Positions 35,242 through 47,115 of a DNA stretch of 64,000 nt are shown here, piece after piece. The stretch covers positions 77,708,931 through 77,772,930 of the forward strand of contig OX419755.1 in NCBI GenBank assembly GCA_948567375.1, written 5' to 3'. Position 1 is the stretch's first letter. Each line of letters begins with the position of its first letter. The notes under the pieces are model-generated. The model searched no databases. It was given only the letters and a program-made list of their open reading frames with translations, and was not told the origin of the DNA. Source of the stretch: Lunularia cruciata. Its lineage: Eukaryota > Streptophyta > Marchantiopsida > Lunulariales > Lunulariaceae. Made by a program: the position numbers and the translations under genes.

Positions 35242-37250
35242 TAGCTTGTTGGGGATTTCTATTCTAAGAAGTTGTCATAAGGCAAAATGTTGAATTCGAA
35301 CCAAATTTTATTTAGGGGGACATGCAAAAGGAGCAAAACGCCAAAGAGGAACATAATCATTAAGGGAGAAAGAGAGAGCTCGAGGAAGGTATTCCAAATC
35401 ACAACCATGTGGCCACTGAATTTGATATGATTGTTCTTGTTACATTAGCGCATGGATGAATTTCTTGATCTGGAACATTGCGAAAGTTGTATCCCGCAGA
35501 CTTTATATTCAACAAAAGATTTCTCTTGTGTTGGTCTGTGATGCTATATATATACCTCTAATTTGGATCTATTCCGTCGCTCATAATTATATAGGACTTG
35601 AATTAGAAGGTACAAAGACAAGGAAAAGGAACAGGAAAACGAAGAAAAGAAACGAACGAACTACTACTAGCAGCAGCAGTAGTAGTAGTAGGAGTAGTAG
35701 CCGTGTGGATTTTAGGGATAATATATTTCCATTGCCCGGTGTGGTTCTTTATCAACACGGCCCACCACTAGAAGAGGGTTTTATAAATTTGATCCCTACA
35801 ATAATTTAAATTTAATACTCATTTTTATATATTTTTCAGAAATAATTCGTATATTAAATCTGGCCGTTTCAGTATACGTTTATGATATTATTCATGCATT
35901 CCCATGCAGTTGAAGGGTTGAACGTATATTATCTTCTAACTTCTATCTATAATTTTATTTCCAAAATTTTAAAAAATGAAGATCAGGAAAATAAAACCCA
36001 AGAAAATTTTCTAACACGTATTACAAGTAAAAAATAGTGATCTAAAAGACTCTTCGGATATCAAACGAGGAAGAGCTGTTCTAATACCAAACCTATCAGA
36101 TTCCCACCATCGTATACTACATGATGGTGGAAATTAAGCATTCGTGAGCAAAGGCCGTAACACTAAGTACTTTGGTTTTCTCACCACGTAAAACCTGCAA
36201 GATTACCTCCTCGGCATGTGCTACTGGTAGAATCATGTACTTACCGCGTAAAAGTTCTTCACCGCGTGCATGTGCCACCACAGTCGACATGGTCAGGACG
36301 GTCGGGTATATTCCCTTTTCCTCTCTTCTCGAGGGAGCGCTGCTCTACTACGTAGCTGCTTCCAACCAGGGAAGTGCGAAAACAACGATTAGTAGTTTAT
36401 CCTATCAACAACGGACGGATTTAAAGCACCTACGTTCCTTCCTTCTTTTCTTGAGTCTAGGGCAGCTTTTCTTCTATGAACACCTGGGCAACATGGATAA
36501 AATACACTTTTTGATTTTGGACGTGTTAATAGTTGGCAATGTAGATTGTGTCATGATGTGTTGTTGGCAAAAGGAAGGACCCTAATGTAGTTGGACCCAC
36601 AAATATTAATAACCTTTTTGGGTCCTATGCTGCTTTGACGAGCTTTTAGGTGACAGAGAAGATAAGAAATAGCTCCTGCAAGGTCATAAATAATCTTCTA
36701 TGGTTTCGCTCCTTTTGCCATTCCTTGCTTCTGTAAATGCAAAGTCACTTTCAGTCGTACATCTCTACCTTCGAATGTGACAAGTAAATGTAGTATAGTA
36801 AGTATAGTTTGGAGTTTACAGTTTCTTCCTAATGGCTTTAGATAGCGAGTGTGTTTGGTGATACCGACAGCTTCTCATCTTTGCATTCCAAGTTTCCATT
36901 TCTATATGTCGATATCCAAAGTGGATCAAACAAACATCACTATTATTGCACTTTCTTGCTTTGGAATTCCTTACAATGGCCTGGGAAAGCACGTAATTTC
37001 AACCAAGAAACTTCAAAGGTTTTAAACCAGTCGGTTTTCGAGGACATGAATCCATGCTTGCTATTCTACCCATGATAACGAAAACTTTGTTTAACCGTAA
37101 GAGATATGAGACGGTTTCATCAAGGTATGGACATCGTTTGCAGAAAAGATTACAAGAAACGATGGACAGGACCAATGTGGTCTAAACCTTGGAAATCGTC
37201 CCTTGGACAACATAACCTCACTATATCATGGCAATCATCTACTCCTTACT
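35242..37250. other. Intergenic; microsatellite and small hairpin only
   Basis: Contains an ACT/AGC/AGT trinucleotide run (35661-35703), which creates a poly-Ser open frame, and a small hairpin at about 36099-36132 (CCACCATC/GATGGTGG). No gene recognised. Confidence 0.4.
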
Positions 37251-37251
37251 A

Positions 37252-37525
37252 TAGCTGCTTTCTAACCATGAGTGGTGATTCAAGATGTTTTAGACAGTTT
37301 CAAACAAGGGGCTTACTAGAGGACCAACTGCAGAAGCTCAACCACATAATCGTACCACGTACGGCTTATAATGACACGCTTTACCTAGCTGCTCTCTAAT
37401 TATGAGTGATTCAAGGTGTTTTAGACAGTTTCAGTCAAGTCCTTAAGTAAGCCCCTTAAGGACTCAAGGACCAACTGCAGAAAACCAACCACATAGTCGG
37501 ACCATGTAAAGCTTATAATGATATC
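37252..37525. repeat. ~137-bp tandem duplication
   Basis: AGCTGCTTTCTAACCATGAGT at 37252 recurs as AGCTGCTCTCTAATTATGAGT at about 37388. Both are followed by TTTTAGACAGTTTCA, GGACCAACTGCAGAA, CCACATA and GCTTATAATGA. The second copy carries a small extra insertion (CTTAAGTAAGCCCCTTAAG). Confidence 0.8.
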
Positions 37526-37969
37526 TTAGTCGAGGAGGCAGCGTTTGGCAAACCTGGATAGTCTTGTGGAGAGAGGCAGGAAGGTTCTCTAAACTAAACT
37601 TGGATGGAATACCACTCTCACTTGCTTATTTTACTGCGCATTTTAGATAACTATCCATTGCTTTACAATGAGCATTTGGCGCGAGCAATCAATACGAGAC
37701 ATTCACATTAAATGATGCTTCTTGGAATGCTCTAGTAATTTATAGATCATAAATGATATGCATAGCTCAAATATCTTAGATATACTTGGATTATTAAAGT
37801 TAGTCTCATTTTACTTCTTATATTTTAACTTTGGGATCGATTTATTTTCACCACATTCTTTAGTATTTTCACCGTCCCACCTAGGGTGAGATATTGGGTC
37901 AGATGCGGTGGAAATATAAAAAATTTGATAGAAATAACACATTCCTATTTTTTTTCGTGTCGATACTAT

Positions 37970-38080
37970 TGGAACCTAGCCCCATTCTCCCTAGTCCCTT
38001 GTACGGCTTGATGGGAAGACCCATCAAGATCAAGATGGGCTTTTCCATCCTCCTTGTTGTTGTACGCGGTCGCCTTTCTC
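37970..38080 (-). mobile_element. SINE-like repeat, copy 3
   Basis: Contains CCCTTGTACGGCTTGATGGG and GTACGCGGTCGCCTTTCTC as in copies 1 and 2. The central hairpin is enlarged to a perfect 9-bp stem with 4-nt loop (CTTGATGGG/CCCATCAAG, 38007-38028) through a local duplication. Target duplication is not clear (only ATTGGA is shared by the flanks). Confidence 0.6.
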
Positions 38081-38420
38081 CCGATTGGATTGAAGTAATA
38101 TACAGAAGTAAATGGCTGCTCTTGGGTCCAACTATTTTGATTCGATGGAGCAGGGCATTCGTGTTGGCGAACTAATTATCACTCTGTCTCTCGCGCGCGT
38201 TACAGAAGAGGAATTGAATGAGAAAAGCACGAGAAATGAGTTTTCTCTCTCTGAAGTGTAGATCTCCATAACATCCAATAAAGTATCAATCTGGTTCTGG
38301 CTATATGCTTACTGGTGACATCAATACCTATGCAGAAGTATATTCGTTAAATTTCTAAACCGTTAGCAACCCTATGCTCATCGTCTCTCTAGCATTATAA
38401 ATGCCAAGAGCATGAGAGAT

Positions 38421-38592
38421 GAGGTTTCTCCCCAAAGTGTAAATCTCCAGGAACATCCCATACGAATATCTATCGGATATATATACGCTTGAACCTAAAA
38501 AAATAGAGGTTTCTCCCCAAAAAGTAAATCTCCAGTAACATCCCATAACGAATATCTATCGGATATATATACGCTTGGAGCCTAAAAAATAA
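38421..38592. repeat. 85-bp tandem duplication
   Basis: Units at 38421-38505 and 38506-38592 begin GAGGTTTCTCCCCAAA and contain CGAATATCTATCGGATATAT. A third, diverged copy lies at about 38235-38290 (GAGTTTTCTCTCTCTGAAGTG). Confidence 0.85.
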
Positions 38593-38789
38593 CAAGTCCA
38601 GAGTAAAATGATCAGGGGTCCTATTATATTATATAGACTGTGAGTAGTGCAGAATGCTTTGCGAGGGTTCAATATACTTTCAGCACAATTACTTAAACTT
38701 TATCTGGAAAAAATTGAATCACATTTTGAAAGTCATAGAGGGTGCTCCCAAGTTAAGAAATTCTCATTCAATTTTTTTATTTTCTCTAA

Positions 38790-38930
38790 CAAGTTAGAGT
38801 GGACCGGTTGGCTAGGGCATTAGTATAGGAACGAGAGTTGGGATTCAAACCTGTTGTGCATAATCTTGAAGGGTGTGTAGATTTTGTCAAACTATTATCA
38901 AAAACTATGATTTTTCTTTTAATTTTGGAG
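38790..38930 (+). mobile_element. tRNA-derived SINE-like relic
   Basis: GGACCGGTTGGCTAGGGCATTAG followed about 30 bp later by GGGATTCAAACCTG resembles a decayed tRNA gene head (A-box-like, then B-box-like GATTCAAACC). It continues with GCATAATCTTGAAGG and TTTTGTCAAACTATTATC. The same stretch of about 130 bp occurs on the minus strand inside LTR1 (about 50280-50400) and LTR2 (about 60835-60970). The B-box has C-to-T/A changes from GGTTCGAATCC. Limits are approximate. Confidence 0.55.
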
Positions 38931-39855
38931 CACTTCCGGTGATTCTCTTTTGCAAATCTTAATAGTATACTTATTTTACTACATGAGTGAATAGCATGAA
39001 GGTTATGGATAGGTTCTTGATATTATTATTGTATCCTTACTTGATATTATTTGGCATTGTGATCCATGCTAATTATTGGTAAATAAATTTCATGTACAAT
39101 ATTGATAGTGCTAATTAAGTATTAATTATTACATTTAGAAAATGTCATTTTCATAGTGGAACGTGAGTTAAAGGTTCAGTTTAGTATTTTCAACTTCTAG
39201 TATGGTGAGGATTAAGAAAAATAAAGAGTAGAAGTATGAAGAGTAATGTTTGTTATATTTGAAAGTACACTAGAGTATTAATGAAAAAAATAACAATTTT
39301 GGTTCTATTAGTATCTAATTTTGAAATAAATGAAATATGAAAGTTATAATTTTTGGGTTTTGTTAGATCTTTTATATATTCAAATAAAGGGTGGTGCAAT
39401 TTTACTCCCAATCTAAAAAAAAACTTTACACTTGTTCTATTGGGACCTTGGTTGAAAATTTAATATGTTGTTTTATCCTTCTTTTATTAGGACATAATCT
39501 AAAAAACAAAGAGATTAGAAAGTGAAAGTTATGAGTGTTTATAATTCTAGAATGTTGAAATTTAATATCTTCTCATTCTAATGTAGTATTAATATTTACC
39601 TCTCAGGGGTTGCACAATAAAGGAAAAGCACAAAGATTATGATTGAACCATTGAAGATATCCATATATGTCAAACAACTAAATCTAAAGTTTAAAAATTG
39701 AAGTTATACATGTTACATATACTTCTCTGTTAATTTTCTTCTTGATATATTGATCCAGTTAGTATGAACCATGTCTCAAAGTTAAAACCTTTTGTCTCTA
39801 ACCAATCCTCTTTCCTACTCATATTTCCTAAACCCTGAACCCTAAACTCTAAACC

Positions 39856-40075
39856 TCCTCCTCCAATCTTTTTTAATGACCATGAAGAATACCAAGTTGA
39901 ATATATATTTGCATGAAGAGTTATCTAACATTGCTGCCAATGAAAAGTTGAATCTAAGATCTTTTGGAAAGGTTATCCCTCCTATAATGTCACATGGAAG
40001 ACTCTTTCTTATCTCCAAAATGCTCATGTAACCATACAAGAATTTGAAGATTCCATGGCAATGAGGACGGAACCA
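39856..40075 (+). pseudogene. Chromodomain relic of a second chromovirus
   Basis: A plus-strand frame reads PPPPIFFNDHEEYQVEYIF, then, after three stops at former sense codons, IFWKGYPSYNVTWK and LQNAHVTIQEFEDSM. This matches the C-terminal chromodomain of Ty3 chromoviruses (EEYxVExI, WKGYPxYxxTWE, LxNAxxxIxEFE). Nothing else of pol is recognisable upstream, where sequence is AT-rich. The minus-strand open frame here is a shadow. Confidence 0.72.
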
Positions 40076-41190
40076 AATAGTGATGGTGGAATACATAATA
40101 ATATTGAGTTAGCATAAGCTAATTCCAGCTAAAAGAAATTAGGACTACTATACATCTAAGAAAGTTCTAGAAGCATCCATGAAGCTTCCAATGGATTGAG
40201 TATCTTGTATCCTAAGTAAATTGCTACCTTAGCTCATACTCCAAGAGAGGAGGCTTCATTGCAAGCTTCCTTTTTAGACTTGTACTTATTTACATATAAA
40301 TACATAACTAGGGCTTAGTCCAAACATTCAGAGTTCCACTCAGTTGAGATTTTCCAATTTGATCTTCCATTTTACAATTTCTCTCCTCAATCTTTTATAC
40401 TTAGTGAGCTTTTTCTCTTTATGTAATCTTTCCATGGTTTTACTTCTTCTGTTTTTAACCAATATAGCTTCTCACATGTGGTGGTCACATTCCTTGAACA
40501 CTTGCAATTACTTGACAAGTAGATCAATTGAAATGATATTTCTTTTATCTTGGTATATTTTTGAGTTCTTTTATTCATTGCTTGGACATTCTAGGTTGTG
40601 TTATCATTATTGGCAAACAAAATTTTAATTACCATGCTTAGTTTAGAGCTCTTTTGTTTATTGTATTGGTCATTCAAGGTGGTATATCTCCATTAATGGT
40701 AGATGATATCCATAATAAGTGCTTTGTGGATTAAATTGTGGAGTCCTTTCATCAGATGACTTTTGAGCTTCATCTTATTTGCATGAAAGTCAAGGTGTCA
40801 AAGTGTAGGATATGATCTCTTATATGATCATGGTCTCATACTTCCAATGGGTTGTATCACATTTGCACATAGCTTATGCATTCTTTAGTACACTTAGGGT
40901 CTAAAGATTAGGGTCTATTTAGATGGTAGCCTTGCATAATAAATATTACATATGGATGCACTTATTCTATTAGTGGATCTACAAGTGGCCTTTTTTCCTC
41001 TATTATTGCTTGTCAATAACCAATTTGCCTATGTCTATTTCATTTGGTTCTTGTTTTCTTTCCCATCTATCTTGTGGAGAACCTTGGTATGACTTCATAT
41101 GATATAGGTATTTCTATTTCATTTGGTTTTCCTTTTCTTTCCTTTCTTTCGTGTTGGAGACACTTGATATGATATAGGTATTATTGATGA
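40076..41190 (+). repeat. Probable decayed LTR and AT-rich tandem repeats downstream of the chromodomain relic
   Basis: After the chromodomain comes sequence like a chromovirus LTR. A TATA-like TACATATAAATACATAACTAGGG lies at about 40290, followed by a T/C-rich stretch and short AT-rich repeats (about 85-bp units near 40561 and 40646; about 77-bp units at 41035-41112 and 41113-41187, TCTATTTCATTTGGTT). LTR ends are not identifiable. Confidence 0.4.
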
Positions 41191-44175
41191 CAATATTAGA
41201 GAAAAATGCGTAGATTTGGAAGAGATGACCATCATGGATAGTTGGCGAGATAAACACTATCAACCAAAGTCTCTTAAGTATAGCGAGTGCATTTTGTCTC
41301 ATTTAGAGAACTTGCAAATGCTTTGCTTTGACCGTACAAAGTCTTCGTAAAGGACTTTATCTCCAGCTTTGACTACAGAAAATACTAATATTACCAATGA
41401 GAATATCCTACATACATCTCTCATGCCGACTACAAACATCCTATATAAATCCAGGTAAAGAAGGATATTGTAGTTTGAATTTGTGGCTCTGTACTTTGAT
41501 TGTCTAATTCTTGAGTTTTTACATCAGAGTCGACTCTACTCCATACAGAATGACATTTTGACTTCTGGATAATGCACTGCTACTGTCGTAATACACTATT
41601 CCCGTTAATGGCAGCCAAGTCTTTGGATGGGTCAATATTGTAGATGCCTTTGCTGATTATCAGAGAACAAAAAGATGAATTTGGTTTTCCTTATTTCGTG
41701 CTGGAACCTGAATCGGACCCATAGCTCCGGGCACCTTCACGGTTTGAGAGAGCTCAATTATGAAACAATTAAAGCATATTGCCGGCAATCCCTTTGGAGA
41801 GCCCAAACTTGAAATCAGGTACCGCAGAGCGAATCCTTTGGTCCACACCTGCAGGCAAACCTCGTGCGCTTTGAATTGGAGACTCTCCTGGAAGTACAGT
41901 ATTTTGAAAGATGTTCCCTTTCGCTGTTTACTGGCTCTTCTCTGTTCATCGGGTATTCAGCACAATGAGTCTGGAGGAGTGAATGAAACCCACAGATGGA
42001 CAGTTACATTGCAAGGAGGACGATCGTAGAGAGACATTGGTGGGGAAGAGACCCCGCACGTTCGTTGTTAAGAACGACCCATCGGGTAGGTGGGTGTCTA
42101 TCAATGTGGGATGTTACAGACTATAACTAAAGACACCCTGTTTACTGTTTCCCCTCAAGAGGCTGACGTTGAAAGGCCTGTCAACTCCTCTTTGTGCATC
42201 TCGCGAATTACTACGACAGTAGTCTGCTTCAGCGAAGAACAAGACCCAGAGTGCAATTCAAGTACTTTACGATAATGGAATAAACTTAACTATTCACATG
42301 AGTTGGACTGCTCGCAGGAGAAAAGTATCCGCTCATGTAAAGACTGCACGCAATTCCTGTAGATGCGGTTTGTCCCACTGTTGAGAACGAATTACTCCAG
42401 CAAATAAGCAGGACATTCAAAAGTCAAAAGTGACGCTCTCCGTAATGCCCTTCCATCGCACATAGGATGTCTTCCTGTCACATTTCAATTCGAAGCAGAG
42501 ATTGACTATGAAAAGGATCTGAGAGAGAACGAAGGCTGAAACCAGAAGAAACTGACGCGTGTTAAAGAGTTAAAGGCAGACTGTACTCCGATGATTTTGA
42601 CAGGGCATAGTGACGCTTGTTGGTGAGTGACGTATCGGGATGTCAGATTGGGATTCATTTTATTGAAAGTTAATCTGACAACTGTCATTAAACTCCCCAA
42701 ACAAATCCGACTCAGATGTGAAAGGAACAAAACTTCGTATGCGAACCTGCCTTATTATAAGAAACTGAAACCAACAGCGGTGATTGATCATGCGAGAGGT
42801 TGCCTTCTACTCTCTACCACATCAATCGCCATTTCTTCCACAAGCTGTATGGAGAGCGGACGAAACGGACGAAATTTGGACGAAATTTGGACTTTCCATG
42901 ACTACATATCTCGTTCGTGGCACTCCCTCTTCTTGCATGCTAAGGGGTTACCATGGTTGTGCTAAACTATGTACATGGTCCAGCACAACATGTGCGTCTA
43001 CGCTCCTCCACCTCAGCAATGGGATGTTGTCTGGAAGATCTTTTCACACTCGGTTCTCGAAAGCACCTCCACCCTTCCAGACGTCCATCCTTATCACTAC
43101 CACGGTATTATTTTGTATCGGTACATTCCACAAAATAGACCCCAGATATACTTCACTGGCAGGCTTTCCACTGATTCGGACGTTCAGTTTGAGCGCTTTT
43201 TCTCGCTGCTGTAAGTTTCAGAGCATGACAATGTTTTCATCTTCACTTGCTGCCAATAGAGAAACCATATGAAAATATGAGTGGCTGAATTTTGGATTAT
43301 AGGGAAATAAAAGAAACACATCCACTCTAAACCTCGGTACGCAGTTGTTTCAACATATGCTATTCTATCAACGGGTGTCGTTGTCGTCTAACTCAGATGC
43401 AAAGATTGAGCTATTTGATATAAGGGGGTCAATAAGCACTTGCCTACCTTGAGACTTAGGCGAGAAAATGATAGACACAGCAGCCGATGTACACCAGGAA
43501 GCTCCATAGTCGACTTATCTGCAAGTAGGTCAGACACTTGCCATTCAAGTGATTATTCGTAGGCCACAGTCTACCCTCATTGGCTGAAAGCTCGTATGTT
43601 GAGAGACGGAAAAATAGGTGACGTTCTAATTGGATCAAATTCTGTGCTCCCATCTCTAAATTCCACCCCAGAGTTACACTCATACTCCCATATCCGCACC
43701 TGCCAAAATATGAAGCGACATTACCACACAGTTAAGACACACTGACACCTACAAGAACTTCTAGAAGAGAGTGAATCAACAGAAGTAAATTCATGCAGTG
43801 AACCTAACAAATACCTGTAGCTAACTGTTAGGGGAGAAGCAAATCCCACGACCGAAAGACATGTTGCACATCATCGACCTAGTGAAACCCTTCGACAGTG
43901 CAGTCCGAAAACATTTGGGATGATTTTCATAAGTCACCACGTACTTGACGAGAAAATTTATATACGGAGATTCATATATCAACCTAGATACAATCTTGTT
44001 ACGAGAGAAACTATACCATTTCGCAGAAGTGTGCTCTTACTTCGTGGAGTGTCAGTCGGAGGAAAAAACTATTAACGCCAGGAAGACCTCTTGCTTTCCA
44101 ACCTCTCAAGGGGTTCGGAAGTAGCCAAACACAACTACCGTTCATTTGTCAACAAAGCCCATCCAGCTACCATAC
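41191..44175. other. Intergenic, including the probable 3' UTR of the PPR gene; no gene recognised
   Basis: Open frames up to 162 codons (42784-43272, +) have no recognisable domain and overlap other frames of similar length, as expected of chance. The right part adjoins the PPR stop codon at 44176-44178 and probably holds its 3' UTR. Confidence 0.4.
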
Positions 44176-47115
44176 TCATGTCTGGTACCCTGCTTGAGTC
44201 ATCCACAGGGACCACCGTGCAGCTTCAAGGAGATTCCCTGACTTCTCGAATGCAGCAACAAGATTCACGTAAGTTATCCGGTCAGGCATCAAACCGACCT
44301 CCTGCATTTCTTTAAAGACTCTGATGACTTCTTCTGGCATCTCAGCAAGACCGTACGAGTGAATCAGAGTATTATATGTCCATCGATCGGGTTTCCAGCC
44401 CTGTTGCTCCATTTCCTCTAGCACTCTCTGCACTTCTTGTAGCAAGCCCTTTTTACCGAAGATGTTGATCAAGATATTATACGTTGATACGTCACCACGG
44501 CAGCCAGCCCTTCGCATCCGTTCTAGTACATCTTCCATCTTAGTAAACATGCCCGCCTTCCCATAGGCATCGATCATAGCATTATATGCTTCCAAAGAAC
44601 CTACAAAACCCATTCTTTGCATGTCCCACAGAGTACGCTCCATGTTCGGGAAATCTCTACATTTTCCGTAAGCGTCGATGAGCGTGCTATAGGTGATTTT
44701 ATCCAGCATGCCACATTGCTGGGCCAGGTCAAAGATGTCCCGAGTCCTGTCCATCATGCCGGCCTTTCCATACAGGTCTATCATAAGATTGAAAGTGACA
44801 ACATTTGGCGTACATCCAGCATCAAGTAACGCTTGAAACAGAAGAGAAGTCTCCTCTAGAGGCAGTGCCCGACCACAGCAATTGATTATGCAGGTGAGGA
44901 GTCCCTCGTCAAGCTCAAGGCCCAGATCCAGGATCTTCCAGTACAACTCAGTACCTTCCTGTTCAAGCTCTGCTTTTTGTAATACCCTCAGCATTGATTG
45001 AAAGGTGTATGCATCAGGGCTCAGGTCCGGATGCTGCTCCACAATTTGGTAAACTTTCTTCGCCTCCTCATGCAAGCCTGCCTTCATGTACACGCTTAAC
45101 AGCACATTGTAAGCAACTATGTCGAGTTTTACTCCACAGCCTTTGAGCTTATTGAACAACCTCTCCGCTTCTTCGACGTTCCCAAGCATGCCATAGACAC
45201 TGATCATCGTGCAAGTGGTCTCCAGACCTGGAAATATACCTGCAGCCTGAAGTTCTGTGAACAAATGAACAGCATCCTCTAGCTTTCCATTGTCTTTGCA
45301 TTGGCAGATTAGAGCTAAACATACACTTTCTTTGGGAATCAGGGCTGCTCTGCGCATTGTACGGAAGGTTTCTAGAGCTGCTTCATTCATGTTGCACTTC
45401 AGGTATGCGTTGAGTAGTGGAGCATAACTTGGGACATCAACAGACCACCCAGCTTCTTTCATAGAATTCATCAACTTGCCTAAGTTCTTCAATTTGCCAG
45501 CTCTCTCCATGGCTCTCAAAGCTGCATCCAAGGTCTGAGAGTCTGGCTTACACCCTATCTCCTTCATTTCCTGCAGAACCCTCACAATTCCTCCACCATT
45601 TCTTACTTTCCCGTAAAGATTGATCAAGGTATTATAGTTCTGCAACGAAGGACGGTAGTTCAGAGCTTTCATTTCTGAAAATAACCTCAAAGCGTCTTTC
45701 AGTTTTCCTGCTCTTCCGCATGCTCCAACCATAGACCTGTACGTGGACTCATCGGGAGTAACTCCAACTTCTATCATTTTCCGAAATGTGGCACAAGCTC
45801 GCTCGAAAAGATGTGCCCTACCGTAAGCCAAGATCATCGAGTTGAACGCCACCAAGTCTGGCCTGATCTGAGCTTCCTGCATTCCTTGGAATTTTTTCTC
45901 TGCATCACGGACTTTCCCCTGTTGACCGTAGACGTTGATCTGCATTAGCCAGTTCTCCTTGTCCCGTTTAATATCACGGTACTCCATGTCCTGAATGGTT
46001 TTCTCAGCCTTGTGGTAAAGACCGGCTCGCGTATACAAGGAAATCATGGCAGTGTATGCACCGCAACAACGAAACTCGCTGCCGTCGAACATGTGGAAAA
46101 CGTTCTCAGCCTCACTAATCTTCCTATTCTTTTGCAAAAGGCGAAGGAGGGTCACAAAGGTAGACTGCTGTGGTCTGAAACCCCTAGGAACCATAATGGA
46201 AAATATCTTATACGCGAACTCTGGCGCGCCGGCATTAACCGCGGCTTCAACAATGCTGTTCCAGGTTTGATTATCCGAAGTCGAGCCTACCTCCTCTAGA
46301 AGTTCCACAATTTTATCCCACGATTGCCTCTTCATCATAACCTTCAGTCCTATCCTGTAAGCGTGTGGATTGTTTCTAATTTTACCGTTCCGGCGCATCC
46401 AAGAAAAGACGTCTAAAATTCTATCCTCGTTCCGAACACCGGCAAGAAGAGTATCAACATTTTTGATGGCAAATCCATTAACCCCGGACCTGGAAAGCAT
46501 AAGATCAACATCCAATGCAGAACTCGACAATTCCACCCGGGTGACAAGCTCCTCCAACTCCGCTGGAGATGCATTCCTCGGGACGGCCAATTCCATACCC
46601 TTGAACGACTCAAAAACTGCTCCTTCCCTTCTGGAAGCAGAATTCTCATGATCAAGCAATGAATTATCAGCAGCAGCAACACCTTTCCGTCTCGGCTCTC
46701 CAGGAGCTTCACCTCTCCCTCCCTGTACAACGGCAGCTCGGTGATGATCCACAATTTTGTAACTCAGACTTTTGTTAAACCCGTTCTTCACACTCAATGA
46801 CGACGCACGCGCTCCTCCTTGTTCACTAGAAGAAGTGGCGCCGCCTGCACAGATACAGAGAAGAGAACAAGAAGCGGAAGACGCTGCAAACTGCGAATGA
46901 TCGCATGATGTGCTGGAGAGTGTAGGGAATGAGGAAAAGACCGCGGGATTCATTATTCTCAACCGACTTCGGTCGAAGCACATGGATGGAATTATCAACC
47001 TGAGCGGAGCACCATGCCTACCGGCAGCAGCTCCGATAAAATTATCCGCACCAATCCACCATCTCTCGTTCTCCGCTCCGGACAGCGCCAGCGCTCCGCC
47101 AGTTCTCCACTCCAT
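44176..47115 (-). CDS. P-class pentatricopeptide repeat protein, 979 residues, similar to Arabidopsis At4g30825 (BFA2)
   Basis: Single uninterrupted exon. The ATG at 47115 has a good context (AAAATGG) and an in-frame TGA two codons upstream, so the start is fixed. Residues 1 to about 180 are variable, rich in Ser/Ala/Arg and low in acid at the start, fitting an organelle transit peptide. From about 215 to 970 there are roughly twenty 35-residue PPR motifs (examples VAFNSMILAYGRAHLFERA, ITYSTLIDAYGKCRDFPNM, WTYNTLIHSYGLAEMPEEV). No E, DYW or SMR domain follows, so it is P-class, usually an organelle RNA-binding stabiliser. The end, AARWSLWMTQAG, resembles the end I recall for At4g30825/BFA2, needed for chloroplast ATP synthase (atpH/F transcript) accumulation. 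Orthology needs a reciprocal search. No defects are seen. Confidence 0.96.
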   Translation of the reverse strand: MEWRTGGALALSGAENERWWIGADNFIGAAAGRHGAPLRLIIPSMCFDRSRLRIMNPAVFSSFPTLSSTSCDHSQFAASSASCSLLCICAGGATSSSEQGGARASSLSVKNGFNKSLSYKIVDHHRAAVVQGGRGEAPGEPRRKGVAAADNSLLDHENSASRREGAVFESFKGMELAVPRNASPAELEELVTRVELSSSALDVDLMLSRSGVNGFAIKNVDTLLAGVRNEDRILDVFSWMRRNGKIRNNPHAYRIGLKVMMKRQSWDKIVELLEEVGSTSDNQTWNSIVEAAVNAGAPEFAYKIFSIMVPRGFRPQQSTFVTLLRLLQKNRKISEAENVFHMFDGSEFRCCGAYTAMISLYTRAGLYHKAEKTIQDMEYRDIKRDKENWLMQINVYGQQGKVRDAEKKFQGMQEAQIRPDLVAFNSMILAYGRAHLFERACATFRKMIEVGVTPDESTYRSMVGACGRAGKLKDALRLFSEMKALNYRPSLQNYNTLINLYGKVRNGGGIVRVLQEMKEIGCKPDSQTLDAALRAMERAGKLKNLGKLMNSMKEAGWSVDVPSYAPLLNAYLKCNMNEAALETFRTMRRAALIPKESVCLALICQCKDNGKLEDAVHLFTELQAAGIFPGLETTCTMISVYGMLGNVEEAERLFNKLKGCGVKLDIVAYNVLLSVYMKAGLHEEAKKVYQIVEQHPDLSPDAYTFQSMLRVLQKAELEQEGTELYWKILDLGLELDEGLLTCIINCCGRALPLEETSLLFQALLDAGCTPNVVTFNLMIDLYGKAGMMDRTRDIFDLAQQCGMLDKITYSTLIDAYGKCRDFPNMERTLWDMQRMGFVGSLEAYNAMIDAYGKAGMFTKMEDVLERMRRAGCRGDVSTYNILINIFGKKGLLQEVQRVLEEMEQQGWKPDRWTYNTLIHSYGLAEMPEEVIRVFKEMQEVGLMPDRITYVNLVAAFEKSGNLLEAARWSLWMTQAGYQT

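Noticed and set aside
35456-35809. 117-codon ORF with poly-Ser and basic segment
   Set aside because: The Ser run comes from a trinucleotide microsatellite; no domain and no matching splice context.
38800-38890. Functional tRNA gene
   Set aside because: Only a B-box-like and a weak A-box-like motif. The arms do not fold convincingly, and the copies in LTRs are equally degenerate.
42784-43272. 162-codon plus-strand ORF
   Set aside because: Three frames are open over the same stretch, with no domain or codon signal; treated as chance.
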